Assembly (NCBI RefSeq): GCF_000317695.1 | Contig: NC_019771.1 | Coordinates: 868,001 to 932,000 of the forward strand | DNA: 64,000 bases | Direction: 5' to 3' | From: Anabaena cylindrica PCC 7122 | GTDB lineage: Bacteria > Cyanobacteriota > Cyanobacteriia > Cyanobacteriales > Nostocaceae | In this document: positions 36,629-46,419 of the stretch, in pieces | Layout: each line of letters begins with the position of its first letter | Position numbering within the stretch: position 1 is the first letter of the stretch | Program-made: the position numbers and the translations under genes | The notes under the pieces: generated by a model | Seen by the model: the letters and a program-made list of their open reading frames with translations, nothing else | The model's database searches: none | What the model was told of the DNA's origin: nothing

Positions 36629-39118
36629 ATGAAATTAACTTTTGTTGGGTTTGGCTTCATAGGTGCAATTCTCATCTGTACTATTTACAACAATGATGTT
36701 CAGGCACAAGTGATTCCTGATGGTACTCTCAACACCTCTGTTAGTGGTAGTAGTAATTACACCATCACCAATGGCTCTCGTGACGGTAATAATTTATTTC
36801 ATAGCTTCAGCCAATTCTCTGTTCCTAGCAACGGCTCGGCATCATTCGATAATGCCGCAGATATCCAAAATATTTTTAGTCGTGTGACTGGCGGTAATGT
36901 TTCCAATATTGATGGTTTAATCAGCGCCCAAGGTAGTGCCAACTTATTTTTAATCAACCCCACCGGAATTATTTTTGGCAAAAATGCCAGCTTAAATATT
37001 GGTGGTTCTTTTATCGCCACAACTGCAAATAGCATTAAATTTGCTGATGGAACGGAATTTAGGACAAATAACCTCGATACGTCGCCATTGTTAACGATGA
37101 GTGTGCCAATTGGCTTACAAATGGGACAAAATTCAGGGACAATTACAATCAAAAATATTGGACACCGTTTGATTGAAGGAAATAACGTCCCGCTTGAAAT
37201 CGGAAATACTCCCAGTGGCTTGCAAGTTCCTGTAGGTAAAACACTAGCACTATTGGGGGGAGAGATTATTTTAGATGGTGGGATTTTAAACGCTTCTACT
37301 GGTCGTATAGAACTTGGTAGTGCCGTAGATGGAACAATTAACTTGAGTACCGCATCTCCTGAGTGGAATTTTGATTACGAAAATATACAAAAGTATGGCG
37401 ATATGAGATTTTCGAGTCAAGCCTTGGTGAACACCAGTGGTTTGCCTGGAGGTTCAATTCACCTCCAAGGTCGAAATATTAGTATTAATCAAGGTTCTGC
37501 AATTTTGTCCATTAACCAAGGAAATCAATTAGCAGGGAAAATTCAGGTTGATGCCACTGATTCTTTGACAATGCAAGCAGTTGGGAACTATGGATTTGCC
37601 CAAAGTCTAGTGGCGACAAATGCGATCGCTGGCACTGGTGGTAACGTTATCATTACTGCATCTCAATTACTACTTGAAGATGGCGCAAAAATTAATGCTC
37701 ATACTTTTGCAGAGGGAATAGCAGGAAATATCTTCGTCCAGGCAGATACAATCCAACTCATTGGATTTTCCCCCTTAAAACCCAGTACCACTCGCAGTGG
37801 TATCATGTCAGAAACCTATGGCAGAGGACGAGCCGGTGATATTCAAGTCACAACACGGCAAATAAAAATGCAAGATGGCGGTTCGATTACAGGGGCGAGT
37901 TTTGGTACTGGCTCAACTGGAAACGTTAGTGTCAATGCTGCTGATTTCATTGAATTGCAAGGAGAAACACCCATTAGCTTCAGTTCTAGCTTAATCGGAA
38001 CTGTCAGCTTTAACAGAGGTAATGGGGGAGAGGTGACAGTTAATACATCGCAATTGAGCATACGCAAAGGTGCAGGTGTTTCAGCCTCCACCTTGGGTCA
38101 AGGTAATGCCGGAACTTTACGAGTCAATGTTTCCCAAAAGATTAGTGTTAGTGGAGTCAGTGAGGCATCAGGTAAAGTTGCTGGTGTCAGTGCCAGTGCC
38201 ACAGTTCTACCTTTGTCTTTTCAGAAAGCTTTTGGACTGTCTGCCCTGCCTACAGGGAATTCAGGAAACCTGATTGTTAATACACCACACTTAGAAATTA
38301 CAGATGGTGGAGAGGTGCGAGTCAATCATCAAGGAGTGGGTAATGCTGGAAGCCTCTACATCAATGCTGAAAACATCAACCTCAATCGTTCTGGAAAAAT
38401 TTTGGCTAATACAAATTCAGGACAAGGAGGCGGAATTAATCTCCAAGCAGATACCTTAATTTTGCGTCGCGGTAGTAATATTACTGGCACAGCAGGCAAT
38501 ATGGGCAATGGTGGCAACATCAGCATCAACTCTCCGATTATTCTGGGATTAGAAGACAGTGATATCGTTGCTAACGCATTTCAAGGTCAAGGCGGTAATA
38601 TTCAGATTAACACTCAAAGTATATTTGGACTAAAGTACCGCGATCGCCTGACACCAGAAAACGACATTACTGCCAGTTCCCAATTTGGAGTCAGTGGTAC
38701 GGTGCAAGTTAATACAGTTGGTGTTGACCCCAATGCTGGCTTAGTAGAACTACCAGCAAATGCAACTGATCCATCACAACAAATAGCTAGTGGTTGTTCT
38801 AATAATACTGGTAGTAGCTTTGTTACCACAGGACGGGGTGGGATACCACAAAATCCAAATCAAGAAGTGAGGAGCAATGTCTACGACGGGCTACGCCTAC
38901 GCACCTGGTCTGATATCCGCGATATCTCTGCATACCGCAAAACTGGCGAAATCGCAGCCCAAACATCGCCATCTCCAGAAAAACTCCTTCAAGCTACTTC
39001 CTGGCATCGCAACAGCCGGGGTAAAGTTGAATTAGTTGCAGCTACATATCCCACCCAGGCGCAACAACTATTAACTTGTGCTGTTATTTATAAAACTTTA
39101 CATTATGCCCCAAATTGA
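36629..39118 (+). CDS. TPS exoprotein, FHA family (paralogue 13, last of array)
   Basis: 829 aa. The first ~125 codons and the 76 bp upstream are almost identical to the preceding gene (MKLTFVGFGFIGAILIC, VQAQVIPDG), so the pair shares a duplicated promoter and N-terminus. The passenger is of another type, close to the gene at 753 (LALLGGEIILDGGILN, SGLPGGSIHLQGRNIS). The TPS motif is NPTGIIFG. The C-terminal block is complete, with the dispersed repeat at 38874-38902, but the end is extended to LTCAVIYKTLHYAPN instead of PKS. It converges on the sensor kinase gene with only 55 bp between the stops. Confidence 0.93.
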   Translation: MKLTFVGFGFIGAILICTIYNNDVQAQVIPDGTLNTSVSGSSNYTITNGSRDGNNLFHSFSQFSVPSNGSASFDNAADIQNIFSRVTGGNVSNIDGLISAQGSANLFLINPTGIIFGKNASLNIGGSFIATTANSIKFADGTEFRTNNLDTSPLLTMSVPIGLQMGQNSGTITIKNIGHRLIEGNNVPLEIGNTPSGLQVPVGKTLALLGGEIILDGGILNASTGRIELGSAVDGTINLSTASPEWNFDYENIQKYGDMRFSSQALVNTSGLPGGSIHLQGRNISINQGSAILSINQGNQLAGKIQVDATDSLTMQAVGNYGFAQSLVATNAIAGTGGNVIITASQLLLEDGAKINAHTFAEGIAGNIFVQADTIQLIGFSPLKPSTTRSGIMSETYGRGRAGDIQVTTRQIKMQDGGSITGASFGTGSTGNVSVNAADFIELQGETPISFSSSLIGTVSFNRGNGGEVTVNTSQLSIRKGAGVSASTLGQGNAGTLRVNVSQKISVSGVSEASGKVAGVSASATVLPLSFQKAFGLSALPTGNSGNLIVNTPHLEITDGGEVRVNHQGVGNAGSLYINAENINLNRSGKILANTNSGQGGGINLQADTLILRRGSNITGTAGNMGNGGNISINSPIILGLEDSDIVANAFQGQGGNIQINTQSIFGLKYRDRLTPENDITASSQFGVSGTVQVNTVGVDPNAGLVELPANATDPSQQIASGCSNNTGSSFVTTGRGGIPQNPNQEVRSNVYDGLRLRTWSDIRDISAYRKTGEIAAQTSPSPEKLLQATSWHRNSRGKVELVAATYPTQAQQLLTCAVIYKTLHYAPN
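38874..38902 (+). repeat. C-terminal in-frame palindromic repeat, near-consensus copy
   Basis: A 29-bp repeat (core CTACGACGGGCTACGCCTAC, resembling dispersed palindromes of Nostoc-type genomes) encodes about ten residues (SNVYDGLRLR) before the W-S-D-I-R-D-I motif. Other close copies are at 6092-6120, 28019-28047 and 36326-36354. Degenerate copies occur in the remaining paralogues, and the gene at 13993 has none. Confidence 0.75.
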
Positions 39119-39173
39119 AGGTATCCCGGCTGTACCCCATTTAGTCCAATACTGTTTGTTGTTAAGCAAGCAA

Positions 39174-42100
39174 TCAAATTGACAGTAAGACTTGTTGCAA
39201 CAGTTCTATTTTTACTGGCTTGGAAAGAAAATTATTCATCCCGCAGGCAAAACATTTATCGCGAGTTTCGCTAGAGACATCCGCTGTTAAAGCAATAAAT
39301 ATTGGTTGTTGGCGATCGCTATACAAGGTGCGAATCCTTTGGGTTGTTTCCAGTCCATCCATACCAGGCATTTGTACATCCATCAATATCACATCAAAAG
39401 TGTGGTGTTGTAATACTTGAATTGCGGCTTCTCCACTATCTGCCGTTTGAGCTTCGTATCCCAAACGTTTCAACATCAGTAAAGCAAATTTGCGATTTAC
39501 AGCATTATCATCAACCACTAAGATTTTTGTAGAACTCAAGCCAGTTGGTTGAGTATTTTCATCTTTTTTAGCTGGTGGATCAACCATCTGTGCTTGAATA
39601 TCAAACCGAAATTTACTACCTACACCAGGGGTACTCTGCATTGTCAGTTCTCCACCCATGAGTTCTACAAACTTGCGACTGATAGGCAAACCTAAACCAG
39701 TTCCTGTTTGCGATCGCTTACCTGCTTCAGATTGTCCAAAAACCTCAAAAATTTGGTCTAGTTCATTTGCAGTAATCCCCTGTCCCGTATCTGCCACTTC
39801 AAATAACAGGTGATAGCCTGCACATAGAGATTCCATCATCCCTACCCGCAGAACAATACCACCATAATCAGTAAACTTGATGGCATTTCCCAATAAATTA
39901 ATCAGCACCTGACGCAATTTAGCATCATCAGTAATGATCCAATCTGGCAAATTGTTCGCAAGTTCCAACTCAAAAAACAATCCCTTAGAAGCTGTTTGCT
40001 GACGTAGCATATCCATTAGACCCGTCAGCAATTGTGGCAGGTGAAAAGATTTTTCATTCAAAAATACTTTACCCGCTTCAATTTTGGACATTTCTAACAC
40101 ATCATCAATCAATGACAACAGATGTTCACCACTTTGATTGATCGTATTAATAAAATCTTTCTGTTCTGCTTGCAGGGTAGCATCGGTTTCTAGCAACTGG
40201 CTAAATCCAATAATGGCATTTAGCGGAGTCCGTAACTCATGACTCATACTGGTTAGAAACTGGCTTTTGGCACTGTTGGCAGTTTCAGCAGCCTCTTTGG
40301 CATCTACAATTTCACGTCTAGCTTGCTGCCGTTCTAAATGTGCCGAAATCGCAGATGCAGCCGCACTGAGCAAGTTTACCTCAGCTGGTTCCCAAATCCG
40401 AGCCAATGCACAATTATCAAAGCCAATAAAACCCCAAAACTGACCATTCACCAAGAAAGGTAAAATTAAGATAGCCAGAATTCCCTGAGGTTCTAATATT
40501 TCCCTTTCATGATCTGGAAAATCGGCAACGACACCGTTAATAATCTTGCCACTAGAAAGGATTTCTAACCATCGTGGTAAAAACTCTGTATAGGGAATAT
40601 TTTGGAGTGCAGAATTATTAAGTTCCGAAGCAATCCCTGCCAAACACCATTCGGATCTCTGACTTATTACCCGATTACCAGCAGCATCATCATGATTTTC
40701 AAACAGATATATACGGGATGCAGATGCTGTTTCTCCCAACCATTGCAGAATTTGTGTGTAGTAATTGGTATCAGATTCATTAACTAAAAGGTAATTTTGG
40801 ACATTAACCAAAGTTGAAAGATAACGTTCCCTTGCTGCCAGAGCAGTTTCCGCACGTTTTTTGTCCGTGATATCTCGACCCACTGCTTGTATTTCCACAA
40901 AGCGGTTTTCTTCATCGAAAATCATCCGTTGATTCCATTGCGTCCAACGCACATCTCCCTTGGCAACTACGCGATTTTCTATGCTGATCACGGGATTTTC
41001 CTGGGATATAGTAGCCAGAGTTTGAAATACTTGAGCGCGATCCTCTGGAAAAATAAAACCTCTGTAACTATGTCCCAAAATATCCTCAGCATTCACCCCA
41101 AAGTAACGACAAAAGGCATCATTCACAAAAGTCAGCTTGCCATCGACACAACTACGGACAATTAATTCTGTTTGCAACTCAACAATGGCACGAAATTGGG
41201 CTTCTTGACGACGTAATTCGGCAGTTTGGCAGGCGATTTGTCCTTCTAGTTCGGCATTATAGTTAGTCAGAATGCGTTCGGCTTGTTTGCGATCCGTAAT
41301 ATCCTGAAATGCAGTAATGACATGGGTAATCCTGCCATTGTGGTCAAAAATTGGCGTTGCCCATACTGCTACTGGTATTATTTTGCCGTTGTATTGAATT
41401 TCAATGTCTTCAATCTGCACATACTCCCCTTGTAAGGCTAGTACTACTGGTAATCTATCCTGGGGATAAAGTTGGTTAGTTCCAACTACATAAAATTGAT
41501 AAGCAGCAGCCCAATCATCTGGATCTTGTTCAGGAATCTTTTCCACACCCAGCAGAGATTTAGCACTCCGATTCAGGTAAATTACAGAACCATTTCTTTG
41601 ATGAATAGATACCCCTATGGGCAAACTTTCCAAAAATTGATCAAGTTCTGCCTTGCTGTCTGCCAGTTTGGTGAATGATTGTTGTAATTGCTGTGCCATT
41701 TGGCTAAAGGAAGAAGACAGTTGCTGAACTTCAACTATGGGGGTAAAAATTGGGGCTAGTTCCTGAAAGTCTCCTTGGGCAATCTGTCTGGCCGCTAAGT
41801 TTAATCTCAGCAATGGCCGCGCAATTAACTGGGTAGTTAATAATCCCATCGCTATTGAGAGCAAAAAAGCTACACCGCACAAGAAAATGGTTTTCTCCGT
41901 CGCGGTCTGAATTTCTGCCATAAAGTCTAATTCTGGTAAGACTATCACAATCAACCAGTCCAAACCAAAATTGTCTTGCCAGGGAGAAACGAGGACAAAA
42001 TATCTTTTATCTTTGATTCTGACTTGGATTTGCTGATTTTTGACAATTTTTGTAAAACTGCTCGATTTTTTTTGGATGTTTGTGGCAACTTCCCTAATTA

Positions 42101-42947
42101 CTAAATCTTGACTATTGAGGATTTGCAACCGTTGTGCTTGACCATTCACCATCCGAAATGGTGGTTCTTTGGCAGAACTGGCAACCAGCAATCCTGACCG
42201 TTCTAAAATAAATGCTTTACCAGAAGAACCCAGTTGTATTTGTTTCAAGAAATTGCTGATATAAGTCAGACTGAGATCTGTACTGAGAGCGCCTATAAAT
42301 TTACCTTGACGATCATATAGTGGATAGCTGGCTGCGATCGATATAATTTCTGGATTCGCGTCCCAGTTGTATATCTCACTCCATACTGGTTTACCTGCTT
42401 TAACTACTTTGGAGTACCAAGCTTCTACTCTGGGGTCATAAGTTGGCATAGAAACTAATCGAGTGCGATCGCCTGTCTGATTTGTATCATATTTATAGGA
42501 TTTCCCCAGTTCTGCCCCTAGAGGAATTTCTTCTATTTGGGTGTGACCTAATCCATAATCACCTGCACCAATATATTCGCCTCTAGCTGTGGCAAATTGA
42601 ATATAACTAGCACCAAAGGTTTGCAATTGTTTGGCGAAATACTTACCTGTGTTCTGAAAATTCCACAAATTCAGTTGCCCAGATTCGTATGCATCTACAT
42701 TTAACTGATTAATTTTGATAGGTGTATTGAGATAATTACTGAGATTAAGATGAATTCGATTATCAATTTCTGACTGTAAATTTACAACCAGTCTGTTAAC
42801 TGCCAGAGATCCATTTTCATAGGAAAAATAGCTAACTAAGGCAACAACGCCCACAATTTGTAAGACAAACGGAACTATCAACATCCGTCTTAATGGTGCT
42901 GTACCTACTGTCTTGATAATCCACTGTTGAAAGGGGTGGAAATTCAT
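39174..42947 (-). CDS. Hybrid sensor histidine kinase with dCache, HAMP, PAS, GAF and receiver domains
   Basis: 1257 aa membrane sensor. Order: a membrane segment (about 19-42), a periplasmic dCache-like sensor (about 45-345), a second membrane segment (about 350-375), HAMP (around 380-430), two PAS domains (about 435-560 and 580-700), a GAF domain (about 715-870), HisKA with phospho-acceptor His903 in MSHELRTPLNA, a HATPase domain with N-box LINLLGNAIKF, G1 DTGQGI and G2 GTGLGL, and a C-terminal receiver with Asp1190 in LMDVQMPGMDG and Lys in LSKPV. It should autophosphorylate on ATP and pass phosphate to its own receiver. No partner regulator or output gene is adjacent, so the signal and target are unknown. 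Confidence 0.93.
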   Translation of the reverse strand: MNFHPFQQWIIKTVGTAPLRRMLIVPFVLQIVGVVALVSYFSYENGSLAVNRLVVNLQSEIDNRIHLNLSNYLNTPIKINQLNVDAYESGQLNLWNFQNTGKYFAKQLQTFGASYIQFATARGEYIGAGDYGLGHTQIEEIPLGAELGKSYKYDTNQTGDRTRLVSMPTYDPRVEAWYSKVVKAGKPVWSEIYNWDANPEIISIAASYPLYDRQGKFIGALSTDLSLTYISNFLKQIQLGSSGKAFILERSGLLVASSAKEPPFRMVNGQAQRLQILNSQDLVIREVATNIQKKSSSFTKIVKNQQIQVRIKDKRYFVLVSPWQDNFGLDWLIVIVLPELDFMAEIQTATEKTIFLCGVAFLLSIAMGLLTTQLIARPLLRLNLAARQIAQGDFQELAPIFTPIVEVQQLSSSFSQMAQQLQQSFTKLADSKAELDQFLESLPIGVSIHQRNGSVIYLNRSAKSLLGVEKIPEQDPDDWAAAYQFYVVGTNQLYPQDRLPVVLALQGEYVQIEDIEIQYNGKIIPVAVWATPIFDHNGRITHVITAFQDITDRKQAERILTNYNAELEGQIACQTAELRRQEAQFRAIVELQTELIVRSCVDGKLTFVNDAFCRYFGVNAEDILGHSYRGFIFPEDRAQVFQTLATISQENPVISIENRVVAKGDVRWTQWNQRMIFDEENRFVEIQAVGRDITDKKRAETALAARERYLSTLVNVQNYLLVNESDTNYYTQILQWLGETASASRIYLFENHDDAAGNRVISQRSEWCLAGIASELNNSALQNIPYTEFLPRWLEILSSGKIINGVVADFPDHEREILEPQGILAILILPFLVNGQFWGFIGFDNCALARIWEPAEVNLLSAAASAISAHLERQQARREIVDAKEAAETANSAKSQFLTSMSHELRTPLNAIIGFSQLLETDATLQAEQKDFINTINQSGEHLLSLIDDVLEMSKIEAGKVFLNEKSFHLPQLLTGLMDMLRQQTASKGLFFELELANNLPDWIITDDAKLRQVLINLLGNAIKFTDYGGIVLRVGMMESLCAGYHLLFEVADTGQGITANELDQIFEVFGQSEAGKRSQTGTGLGLPISRKFVELMGGELTMQSTPGVGSKFRFDIQAQMVDPPAKKDENTQPTGLSSTKILVVDDNAVNRKFALLMLKRLGYEAQTADSGEAAIQVLQHHTFDVILMDVQMPGMDGLETTQRIRTLYSDRQQPIFIALTADVSSETRDKCFACGMNNFLSKPVKIELLQQVLLSI

Positions 42948-43094
42948 TTTTTCAACGGACTTTAGCTTTTGCTGTGCCTTATGCTAACAGTGTACTTAAT
43001 TTTACCAAGTAAAGTAGACGCTTCTGCGGTTTCTCGCAGGTTCTGCTGAGTCAAAAATCTACCACAACCTGGTCAAAACCGCTATACAAAATCT

Positions 43095-43595
43095 CTATAT
43101 TTTTGAGCTTTCGTCTAGATTCATGATCATCTCGTAAGTTGCCACATTAAATCCATTAGCTTCAAATAGCTTCTTGGCAAATTCATTTTGTGCTGCAACT
43201 TGGAGGATCAATATTTGTGAACCTAACTGCTTTGCTGCATCTATTGAAGCATTTAACAGCAATTTTCCTGCTCCCAGTCCCCGCGCTAATTCATCAATGT
43301 AAATATCATGAAGCCATGCTGCTGCTGGTGCAATATCAACTAAGCTGCTTTCTTCCAACCGTGTAAATGAGTAACCAACAATTTCATTTTCTACTTCTAC
43401 GACCAACACAACAGCTTTTGGGTTGACAATCTGTTCCGCAAAAAAATCAAAAATTTGTTGTTCGTGATTTTCAAACTCAACGAACCTTAAAGGATTAAAA
43501 TTGTGATGTTGATGTACTAGTTTGATTGCGTACTTTATCACACCTTGATGATCATTTATTGTTGCTTTTTTGATTGTAATAGTTGGCTTTTTCAT
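43095..43595 (-). CDS. GNAT-family N-acetyltransferase
   Basis: 166 aa with the GNAT fold signature: beta strands VVLVVEVENEIVGYSF, then LHDIYIDELARGLGAGKLLL, where R-G-L-G-A-G-K is the acetyl-CoA-binding motif A, and a C-terminal NEFAKKLFEANGF motif B. It transfers an acetyl group from acetyl-CoA to an amine; the substrate cannot be told from sequence. It is a single gene, and its upstream region runs into a heptamer repeat array. Confidence 0.9.
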   Translation of the reverse strand: MKKPTITIKKATINDHQGVIKYAIKLVHQHHNFNPLRFVEFENHEQQIFDFFAEQIVNPKAVVLVVEVENEIVGYSFTRLEESSLVDIAPAAAWLHDIYIDELARGLGAGKLLLNASIDAAKQLGSQILILQVAAQNEFAKKLFEANGFNVATYEMIMNLDESSKI

Positions 43596-43684
43596 TTTTT
43601 TATATGGATAAATAGCAATAGTTTTTATACTAATGCTTTAGCGATCGCTCTTAAAAATCATAACTTCGTTCGCGTAGCGTCTCT

Positions 43685-43795
43685 GAACTACGAACTACGA
43701 ACTCCGAACTACGAACTCCGAACTCCGAACTCCGAACTATGAACTCCGAACTACGAACTCCGAACTCCGAACTATGAACTCCGAACTCCGAACTC
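43685..43795 (+). repeat. STRR heptamer array, GAACTCC/GAACTAC/GAACTAT
   Basis: About 16 consecutive 7-bp units (GAACTAC, GAACTCC, GAACTAT) fill most of the gap between the GNAT and acyltransferase genes. The array is preceded by TTAAAAATCATAACTTCGTT and GTTCGCGTAGCGTCTC, a dispersed repeat with a diverged relative at 47401-47460 that ends in the same GAACT motif. Confidence 0.92.
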
Positions 43796-43801
43796 ATGCC
43801 A

Positions 43802-45226
43802 TCATCCCACACCTGTTAACCCCTCCAAGACCTTCTGTAAATCGCTTGTTAATTCAGACACTGCTTGTCTAGCTCCCACACGACTTCCCTTGTACCCCGA
43901 ATAACGTTCAGAAACAGATATCGGAGTACCCACAGTAATTTTTACCTTTTGCTTACCCAACTGCGGACGCTGTAAAGGATTATTACCCTTAATTTTATTG
44001 ACCATACTCCATAAAAGTAAAGTTGTTTCTGCAAATCTTTCTACCGTTGGTTTTTCGCGGATATAAATCCCAGAAACTGCAACAAAACTCTCAACTAACC
44101 TCATGTGCCACATCCGAAAATAAGCTTCTTCGGCAATTTTATCGCCCAAACTTCTCTCAATTGGTGATAATAATTTAATATCTTTAAAATCTTCTCTAAA
44201 TATATAATTCCAACCCGCTTGTTCTACTCTTCTGCATCTATCATTCCAATTTCCTCTAGATGGTAAATCAAAATATTGTTCAGCAATAAATAAGGCTACA
44301 TTCATGACAGCTTGTAACCGATAAGCTAAGGCTTCATTTCTATCTTTAATTTCTCCATTGATAATCTTTTCATCTGGCAGTTTTTGATGATAAAATCGGG
44401 TATAAAATTGCTCCATTATAGATAATAAATGTTCTGCTAAACTTAATAATCGGGGATAAAGTATCTCAAAAGAAGTACTAGTAGATGGGTTGACAGATAA
44501 ACCACTAGCTACTTCTAACTCAGTTAATAAGTTTGCGATTGCTTCCCAAGGTTCGTTAATGTAACTATACTGAAGTCCAATTGGTAAAATTAACACCTCT
44601 TCATTTCTATCAGCTTTCTGTAAATCTTCGGCACACCAAAAGCCCATTTGAGCAATACCCGGTTCCAAAGGACTGACAATTTCTGATAAACCATTAGTTG
44701 CCCCTTCTGGTGCAGCAGCCATTGGAAACTGACCATTTATATACAAATCCCGCACTGAACGCAACCCTGTCCAGTCAGCTTTACCCCGTTGAATGGAAGT
44801 ACCTCCTAAATGAGAAGCAAGCCAACCAATATGTTGACCAGCCCAGAGAGGAATACCCCGATCATAGATAAAATGGGCATGAATTGGATGCTGTAACTGT
44901 ATACCCAGAGTTCGTGCTGCCTTGGGTACAAGTTGGGAAAATAAGTAAGCTAAACAAAGTGGATCTTCTGTTTGCGGATGACGAAACGCCAACATGAAGC
45001 GGATTTTACCTGCCTGAAACTGCTGATAGAGATCTACCAAAATTTCTACGTTTTCGGCTTCAATTTGGTTAATGGGAGTTTTCCAGCGTATCCAGTTGGG
45101 TAACAAAAGATGTACACATTTTAATAATAAGGGGTTAAACGCTGGGGGGATAAATTCTAATGGTGGTTGTGCTTGGTACATTAAATTTGACAAGGTAATT
45201 TTCTCCTCAAGTAAATAATGAGACAC
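43802..45226 (-). CDS. PlsC-like acyltransferase (1-acylglycerol-3-phosphate acyltransferase family)
   Basis: 474 aa. The catalytic H-x4-D motif is RHPQTED (His83, Asp88). Downstream are GTSIQRGK and the PEGATNG block, equivalent to the FPEGT motif that binds the glycerol phosphate group. This class moves an acyl group onto a lysophospholipid or related alcohol at the membrane. The protein is about twice as long as a standard PlsC (about 240 aa): the C-terminal half (from about residue 260) is helical and unrecognised, so the acceptor may not be lysophosphatidate. No long hydrophobic segment suggests a transmembrane anchor. Confidence 0.82.
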   Translation of the reverse strand: MSHYLLEEKITLSNLMYQAQPPLEFIPPAFNPLLLKCVHLLLPNWIRWKTPINQIEAENVEILVDLYQQFQAGKIRFMLAFRHPQTEDPLCLAYLFSQLVPKAARTLGIQLQHPIHAHFIYDRGIPLWAGQHIGWLASHLGGTSIQRGKADWTGLRSVRDLYINGQFPMAAAPEGATNGLSEIVSPLEPGIAQMGFWCAEDLQKADRNEEVLILPIGLQYSYINEPWEAIANLLTELEVASGLSVNPSTSTSFEILYPRLLSLAEHLLSIMEQFYTRFYHQKLPDEKIINGEIKDRNEALAYRLQAVMNVALFIAEQYFDLPSRGNWNDRCRRVEQAGWNYIFREDFKDIKLLSPIERSLGDKIAEEAYFRMWHMRLVESFVAVSGIYIREKPTVERFAETTLLLWSMVNKIKGNNPLQRPQLGKQKVKITVGTPISVSERYSGYKGSRVGARQAVSELTSDLQKVLEGLTGVG

Positions 45227-45371
45227 TTTAGACTGAACAATGAGAATATTTATAGCGTTTCTTTTTAAGATAGCCTAGGGATTGTCACCAGTGGGTAGAC
45301 TGACTATAAGCGATCGCACTTGACACAATTGCGGGAAACTGGGAACAGGTCTGTAAAGAAAGGAGAATTGT

Positions 45372-45725
45372 ATGGCCTGGACTAAAATTTTGGCGGCTAA
45401 TGCCTTAGCCCCTGGTGCTAGAGAAGTTGTGAAAGTAGGTAACAAAAATATTCTGGTGTTAAACCACGAAAATAACCTCTATGCTGTGGAAAATAACTGC
45501 CCGCACTTAAAATTACCCTTGAAATCTGGGAAAATTAAAGATGGAGCGATTGTTTGCTCTTTCCATCGTAGTGCTTTTGACTTGAGTACTGGTGAAGTGA
45601 AAACTTGGTGTCCTTGGCCCCCCGGAGTGGGTAAGTTACTGTCAATGGTTTCCGAAGCCAAAACCCTGCCAGTTTTTCCTGTACGTGTCGAAGATGGCAA
45701 TATTTTGGTTGATGTTCCAGAGTAA
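45372..45725 (+). CDS. Rieske [2Fe-2S] domain protein
   Basis: 117 aa, a single Rieske ferredoxin-type domain. The ligands are Cys43 and His45 (NNCPHLK) and Cys62 and His65 (VCSFHRS), the C-x-H / C-x2-H pattern of the cluster. It has no membrane anchor, unlike the cytochrome b6f Rieske protein, and resembles the small ferredoxin subunits of nitrite reductase or dioxygenase systems. It would act as a soluble electron carrier. AAAGGAG precedes the ATG by about seven bases. No oxygenase gene is adjacent, so the partner is unknown. Confidence 0.92.
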   Translation: MAWTKILAANALAPGAREVVKVGNKNILVLNHENNLYAVENNCPHLKLPLKSGKIKDGAIVCSFHRSAFDLSTGEVKTWCPWPPGVGKLLSMVSEAKTLPVFPVRVEDGNILVDVPE

Positions 45726-45916
45726 TAGTAAGTAGTTTTGTATAGCGATCGCTTGAAGATAAAAATTCTGGAGAGCGATCGCATCTGTGGCTGCGGCGTT
45801 CCGTAGAAGCGCAACATCAAAAAAATTTGCTTTTGACAATAAATCTCTCAATGAATTGCCCGTTATGAGCTTCCGTATTATAGGATAAACAGAGTGTTAC
45901 AACGCGTGGGGCTATT

Positions 45917-46264
45917 ATGGCTCGCTATACCTGTTCATTTATTGTTTCTGTTCCCATTGATCAGTTGCAAAGATTACTAATACAACTTCTACAGGAATGT
46001 CATTTGGATGTTCACTACTATACAGCAGACTACATTATGGCGCGGGAAATTCCTGGTCAAGTATCCTTTTCTCAGTTAGTGACAATAGAGGTACTGATTG
46101 ATAAATCCAATGCTACGGAAACCGAAACTGGGATGAGTATGATCATGAAAAATGAGGAACTCCCACTTCAATTAAATAATCACTGCCGACAAATATTTGA
46201 TTTTGTGAGGCAGTCCATTGAACAAAGCCGACATTGGCATCTAATTGAAAGTATTTCGAGTTAA
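45917..46264 (+). CDS. Hypothetical protein
   Basis: 115 aa, not recognised. It is predicted soluble, with no signal peptide or membrane segment. The N-terminal part (ARYTCSFIVSVPIDQLQRLLIQLLQEC) and the middle (FSQLVTIEVLID) suggest a small alpha/beta fold. The coding frame, the ATG after a short leader and the absence of overlapping genes support a real gene. It is not in an obvious operon. Confidence 0.65.
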   Translation: MARYTCSFIVSVPIDQLQRLLIQLLQECHLDVHYYTADYIMAREIPGQVSFSQLVTIEVLIDKSNATETETGMSMIMKNEELPLQLNNHCRQIFDFVRQSIEQSRHWHLIESISS

Positions 46265-46419
46265 CATTCTCCCGACTATAAAAATCAGCAATAGCGAAAT
46301 TTTCACAAAAAGTCGGGAAATTTTCAGTTCCGCGAATCCACTTAAACTAGATTTCTGATGTTATGGTATAAATAAAGTATCTAGGCAACGACATTACAGT
46401 AATAGCGCGACTACCAGGT

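Noticed and set aside
1..39118. Many long open frames on the minus strand of the exoprotein genes
   Set aside because: Low-complexity proline/valine/leucine-rich shadows of the repeated coding sequence, without start signals or domains.
43685..43795. Heptamer array considered as a CRISPR array
   Set aside because: The period is 7 bp with no spacers; it is an STRR tandem repeat.
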